Shown one piece after another: positions 14,484 to 15,431 of a DNA stretch of 15,431 nucleotides. A model generated the notes under the pieces. It was not told the DNA's origin, did no database searches, and was given only the letters and a program-made list of their open reading frames with translations. A program made the translations under genes and the position numbers. Numbering within the stretch: position 1 is the first letter of the stretch; each line of letters opens with the position of its first letter. This DNA comes from MGIIa-K1 sp964577145 (GTDB lineage: Archaea > Thermoplasmatota > Poseidoniia > Poseidoniales > Poseidoniaceae): the NCBI GenBank assembly GCA_964577145.1, contig CAZNXM010000037.1:1-15431 (forward strand), written 5' to 3'.

Positions 14484-14508
14484 TTTTCAACTCCGTAGGA
14501 GTTGAAAG
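14484..14508 (+). repeat. Perfect hairpin with GTA loop
   Basis: TTTCAACTCC (14485-14494) and GGAGTTGAAA (14498-14507) form ten perfect pairs around the loop GTA, with one further T-G pair outside. The stem begins about three bases after a stop codon and ends before the TATA box of the next gene. It probably marks a transcript end, but no T-run follows. Confidence 0.65.
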
Positions 14509-14519
14509 TAGGGGTATTG

Positions 14520-14527
14520 ATTATATC
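14520..14527 (+). promoter_or_regulatory. TATA box of the VCBS-repeat gene
   Basis: ATTATATC is centred 25 nt before the ATG at 14549, as expected for a leaderless archaeal transcript. It is the clearest promoter in the window. Confidence 0.65.
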
Positions 14528-14548
14528 TGCCTAGTATTAACGAGGACT

Positions 14549-15431
14549 ATGGCCGGAACACATGCCGATGACCGATTCGAAAATCAATTCTCAATATCAT
14601 CGATGATGATTTTGATAGTTGCAATTCTCTTTGCATCCACAGGACCCCTTGGGGCTTTGAGTGAATTCACATCCTCGGACATTTCAAATGAAGAATTAGA
14701 ACCACTAATTGAGAAGTCAGAATCTCCAACTTTCAATACTATGAAGAATACAATTGGGAAGCACTTGGTTTCCGACACATGGTGGCAACCACAAAACTAC
14801 TCTATCACATCAAATGATTTTGATGGAGACGGCATTAGCAATTCAGATGACCCTAAGCCAAATGATAACACATATCCTCTGAAAGAGACTTCAACATCTT
14901 GCTATTTGGAGGGAGTTTATTGCCCAACGGACATTTCTCAAATTGCTTTTGATTCATCTCCATATTGGAAGCAGACTAGTACAGATACAGCACTAGATGC
15001 AGAATTTGCAGATATTGATAATGATGGTGACCTTGATTTGGCATTAGCACAAAACGGTGTCAAAATATTTTGTAATGATAATGGAAACTTATCTACTGAA
15101 TATTGCCAAGCCATATCGGTTACTGTAAACACAATCAAATTTCTTGATATTGAAAATGATGGTGATTTAGATATCGTTGCGATGGGAAGTAATTTGAAAA
15201 TACTGGTAAATGATAATGGCACATTTACCCCTCAAACTACAACATATTATGCAACTTATCCAGGATCATTAGCCATTGGTGACATTGACAATAACGGCTA
15301 TGCAGATATTGTAATTGGCGGAGGGACCCTATACCAGGATGGGGATACCGAAATACTCCTAAATACAGGTGGGCAGTTTGTTACTGACCAAAATTGGTCA
15401 ACGATTACTAGCAAAAAATCTAGTGTTAAGT
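14549..15431 (+). CDS. Secreted FG-GAP/VCBS-repeat protein with a TSP3-like calcium loop (5' part)
   Basis: The frame is open from this ATG to the window edge (294 codons). A hydrophobic segment at about 18-36 after a short polar N-terminus looks like a signal or anchor. DFDGDGISNSDDPKPND (90-106) is a thrombospondin type-3-like calcium loop. Three further Asp-rich loops follow at about 45-residue spacing: DIDNDGDLDLA (155-165), DIENDGDLDIV (200-210) and DIDNNGYADIV (245-255). Each is followed by a hydrophobic strand. This is the FG-GAP/VCBS pattern of integrin-like beta-propellers, at least three blades so far. Such proteins act outside the cell in adhesion or binding. Cysteines at 118/125 and 175/186 could form disulfides. 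The start choice rests on the TATA box 25 nt upstream. Confidence 0.82.
   Translation, partial: MAGTHADDRFENQFSISSMMILIVAILFASTGPLGALSEFTSSDISNEELEPLIEKSESPTFNTMKNTIGKHLVSDTWWQPQNYSITSNDFDGDGISNSDDPKPNDNTYPLKETSTSCYLEGVYCPTDISQIAFDSSPYWKQTSTDTALDAEFADIDNDGDLDLALAQNGVKIFCNDNGNLSTEYCQAISVTVNTIKFLDIENDGDLDIVAMGSNLKILVNDNGTFTPQTTTYYATYPGSLAIGDIDNNGYADIVIGGGTLYQDGDTEILLNTGGQFVTDQNWSTITSKKSSVK

Overview
The window looks like a marine planktonic euryarchaeon, most probably of the Marine Group II / Candidatus Poseidoniales type. Supporting points are an archaeal-type PheS with a long N-terminal region, a tRNA-Thr whose discriminator base is U (as in archaea), and several genes with a TATA-like box about 25 nt before the start codon (leaderless transcription). 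Short intergenic gaps, moderate GC and large acidic secreted proteins also fit. The lineage is inferred from these traits, not from a marker-gene phylogeny.

Layout. The left end holds the last codons of an unidentified gene, a perfect hairpin, then a plus-strand pair: an inositolphosphorylceramide-synthase-like PAP2 membrane phosphatase/transferase and tatC, whose start overlaps the preceding stop. The tatC 3' end overlaps head-on with a minus-strand cluster read from right to left: tRNA-Thr(UGU), folD, an orphan two-helix membrane protein with a Pro/Leu/Asp-rich tail, and a PHP-family phosphoesterase. From 4871 onward everything is on the plus strand: a class I/II PLP aminotransferase, a small membrane zinc-ribbon protein, pheS (with no pheT beside it), two tandem YbjQ-family proteins (one soluble, one membrane-anchored) and pyruvate kinase. 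These are followed by a giant surface protein, an orphan two-helix membrane protein, and the start of a secreted FG-GAP/VCBS calcium-loop protein that runs off the right edge.

The most notable gene is the ~956-residue surface protein at 10496-13366. It carries motifs of the CD36 / LIMP-2 / SR-B scavenger-receptor family in the family order, between an N-terminal and a C-terminal membrane helix. It also has a large insertion of roughly 430 residues and an acidic Ala/Pro/Val/Glu tail. CD36 proteins are known mainly from animals and other eukaryotes, where they bind and pass on lipids and lipoproteins. An archaeal version in a marine heterotroph could be a surface lipid or particle receptor, which is inference.

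A second pattern is structural. Three strong hairpins with trinucleotide loops (GAA, UAC, GUA) each begin 3-4 nt after a stop codon, and a weaker fourth one follows pheS. None has a T-tract. Housekeeping functions in the window (one-carbon metabolism, glycolysis, tRNA charging, Tat export) are interleaved with envelope and surface genes; no mobile element, CRISPR array or insertion sequence is visible.
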